This document shows, piece by piece, positions 5,200 through 5,606 of a stretch of 5,606 nt of DNA (its first letter is position 1; the number at the start of each line of letters is the position of its first letter). This DNA comes from CAZAGT01 sp964484515. Its GTDB lineage: Bacteria; Desulfobacterota; DSM-4660; Desulfatiglandales; HGW-15. The notes under the pieces are model-generated. The model ran no database searches, was not told the DNA's origin, and was given only the letters and a program-made list of their open reading frames with translations. The DNA is taken from the NCBI GenBank assembly GCA_964484515.1, contig CAZAGT010000337.1, positions 1 through 5,606 on the forward strand, read 5' to 3'. A program made the translations under genes and the position numbers.

Positions 5200-5239
5200 G
5201 GTCATTTGATTTCCGCTAACCATGAAAGGGAGGAACAAA

Positions 5240-5606
5240 ATGCGAAAAACGGTACTCTTGTCGGCACTGATTCTCTTTTGCGGGACCGCACTGGCCTTTG
5301 CCGGTCCGACGGTCTCCATTGTCAAATCAGACAACCATGACCTCTCAGGGGAGCAGTGGAATTTCAGCATGTTTGATTTCACCAAACGCTGGGAGACCAC
5401 CTGGACGCCCGAAAGTGAGGCCCACATCGACAAGATGGTGCGCAAGGCGGTGAAACTCGCCGGCGGGCTGCCCGTCAAAAGGGGCGACGATGTTTGCATC
5501 AAGGTCAACCTGGTTCAGGATGGCTGGTATGTCCTTTCCATGGAGCTAACCAAGAATGACATCGACCCCAAGAATTATCCCGTGCCCGATCAGAAATACT
5601 TTAACC
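5240..5606 (+). CDS. Exported DUF362-like protein, N-terminal part only
   Basis: The visible 122 codons begin with a clean signal peptide: MRK, the hydrophobic core TVLLSALILFCGTAL, and an A-F-A cleavage site at 19-21. The mature protein is therefore extracytoplasmic. Residues 61-92 (HIDKMVRKAVKLAGGLPVKRGDDVCIKVNLV) resemble the opening of DUF362 proteins: an alpha helix ending in 'GG', then 'G-x-V-x-IK-NLV'. Full DUF362 proteins are larger, so most of the domain lies beyond the window, and whether iron-sulfur motifs follow cannot be seen. GGGAGG (5228-5233) six bases before ATG 5240 fixes the start. An in-frame ATG at 5222 has no ribosome site and would only add six residues. It lies 169 bp after the fibronectin-like gene on the same strand and may share its transcript. 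The biochemical role of the family is not settled. Confidence 0.65.
   Translation, partial: MRKTVLLSALILFCGTALAFAGPTVSIVKSDNHDLSGEQWNFSMFDFTKRWETTWTPESEAHIDKMVRKAVKLAGGLPVKRGDDVCIKVNLVQDGWYVLSMELTKNDIDPKNYPVPDQKYFN

Noticed and set aside
5104..5508. Minus-strand open frame of 134 codons at the right end
   Set aside because: It is antisense to the DUF362-like gene, which has a strong ribosome site and a clean signal peptide.
1..5606. tRNA, rRNA or CRISPR
   Set aside because: No T-arm consensus with a matching acceptor stem, no rRNA segment and no regularly spaced direct repeats were found on either strand by eye.

Overview
The window comes from a bacterial chromosome of moderately high GC. 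The visible genes are a DusB-type tRNA dihydrouridine synthase, an IspH–UbiA fusion, a family 2 glycosyltransferase and two exported proteins. No RNA gene or taxon-specific marker is present. The mix, in particular IspH fused to a UbiA-like membrane domain, suggests a Gram-negative anaerobe or environmental lineage of the Desulfobacterota, Nitrospirota or NC10 kind. That placement is inference.

Left part (1-639). The minus strand at the edge carries the first codons of what looks like an SRPBCC/polyketide-cyclase-like gene. Its frame breaks after 23 codons and it runs off the window. Immediately in front of its start lies a compact element of about 366 bp (155-520). It has imperfect terminal inverted repeats of 25-26 bp and is flanked exactly by the 4-bp direct repeat ATGA. 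It has the architecture of a MITE or internally deleted insertion sequence and contains a chain of hairpins and two strong palindromes, but no convincing gene. About 115 bp of unremarkable sequence follows.

Centre (640-4227). Three genes on the minus strand form a tight, overlapping operon read right to left: dusB, then ispH–ubiA (11-bp overlap, TTG start with a GGAGG ribosome site inside dusB), then a family 2 glycosyltransferase (ATGA stop/start overlap). The first modifies tRNA. The second joins the last step of the MEP isoprenoid pathway to a membrane domain of the polyprenyl-transferase fold. The third probably transfers a sugar to an envelope acceptor. A link between isoprenoid supply and lipid-carried glycans is attractive but unproven.

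Right part (4228-5606). A 408-bp divergent intergenic region contains a near-consensus sigma-70 promoter (TTGACA, 17 bp, TATATT) pointing right. It precedes a small exported protein with a fibronectin type III-like domain. After a 169-bp gap, which holds an unusually perfect ribosome-binding sequence ahead of a tiny reading frame, comes the start of a second exported protein. Its N-terminal part resembles DUF362, and it is cut by the window edge.
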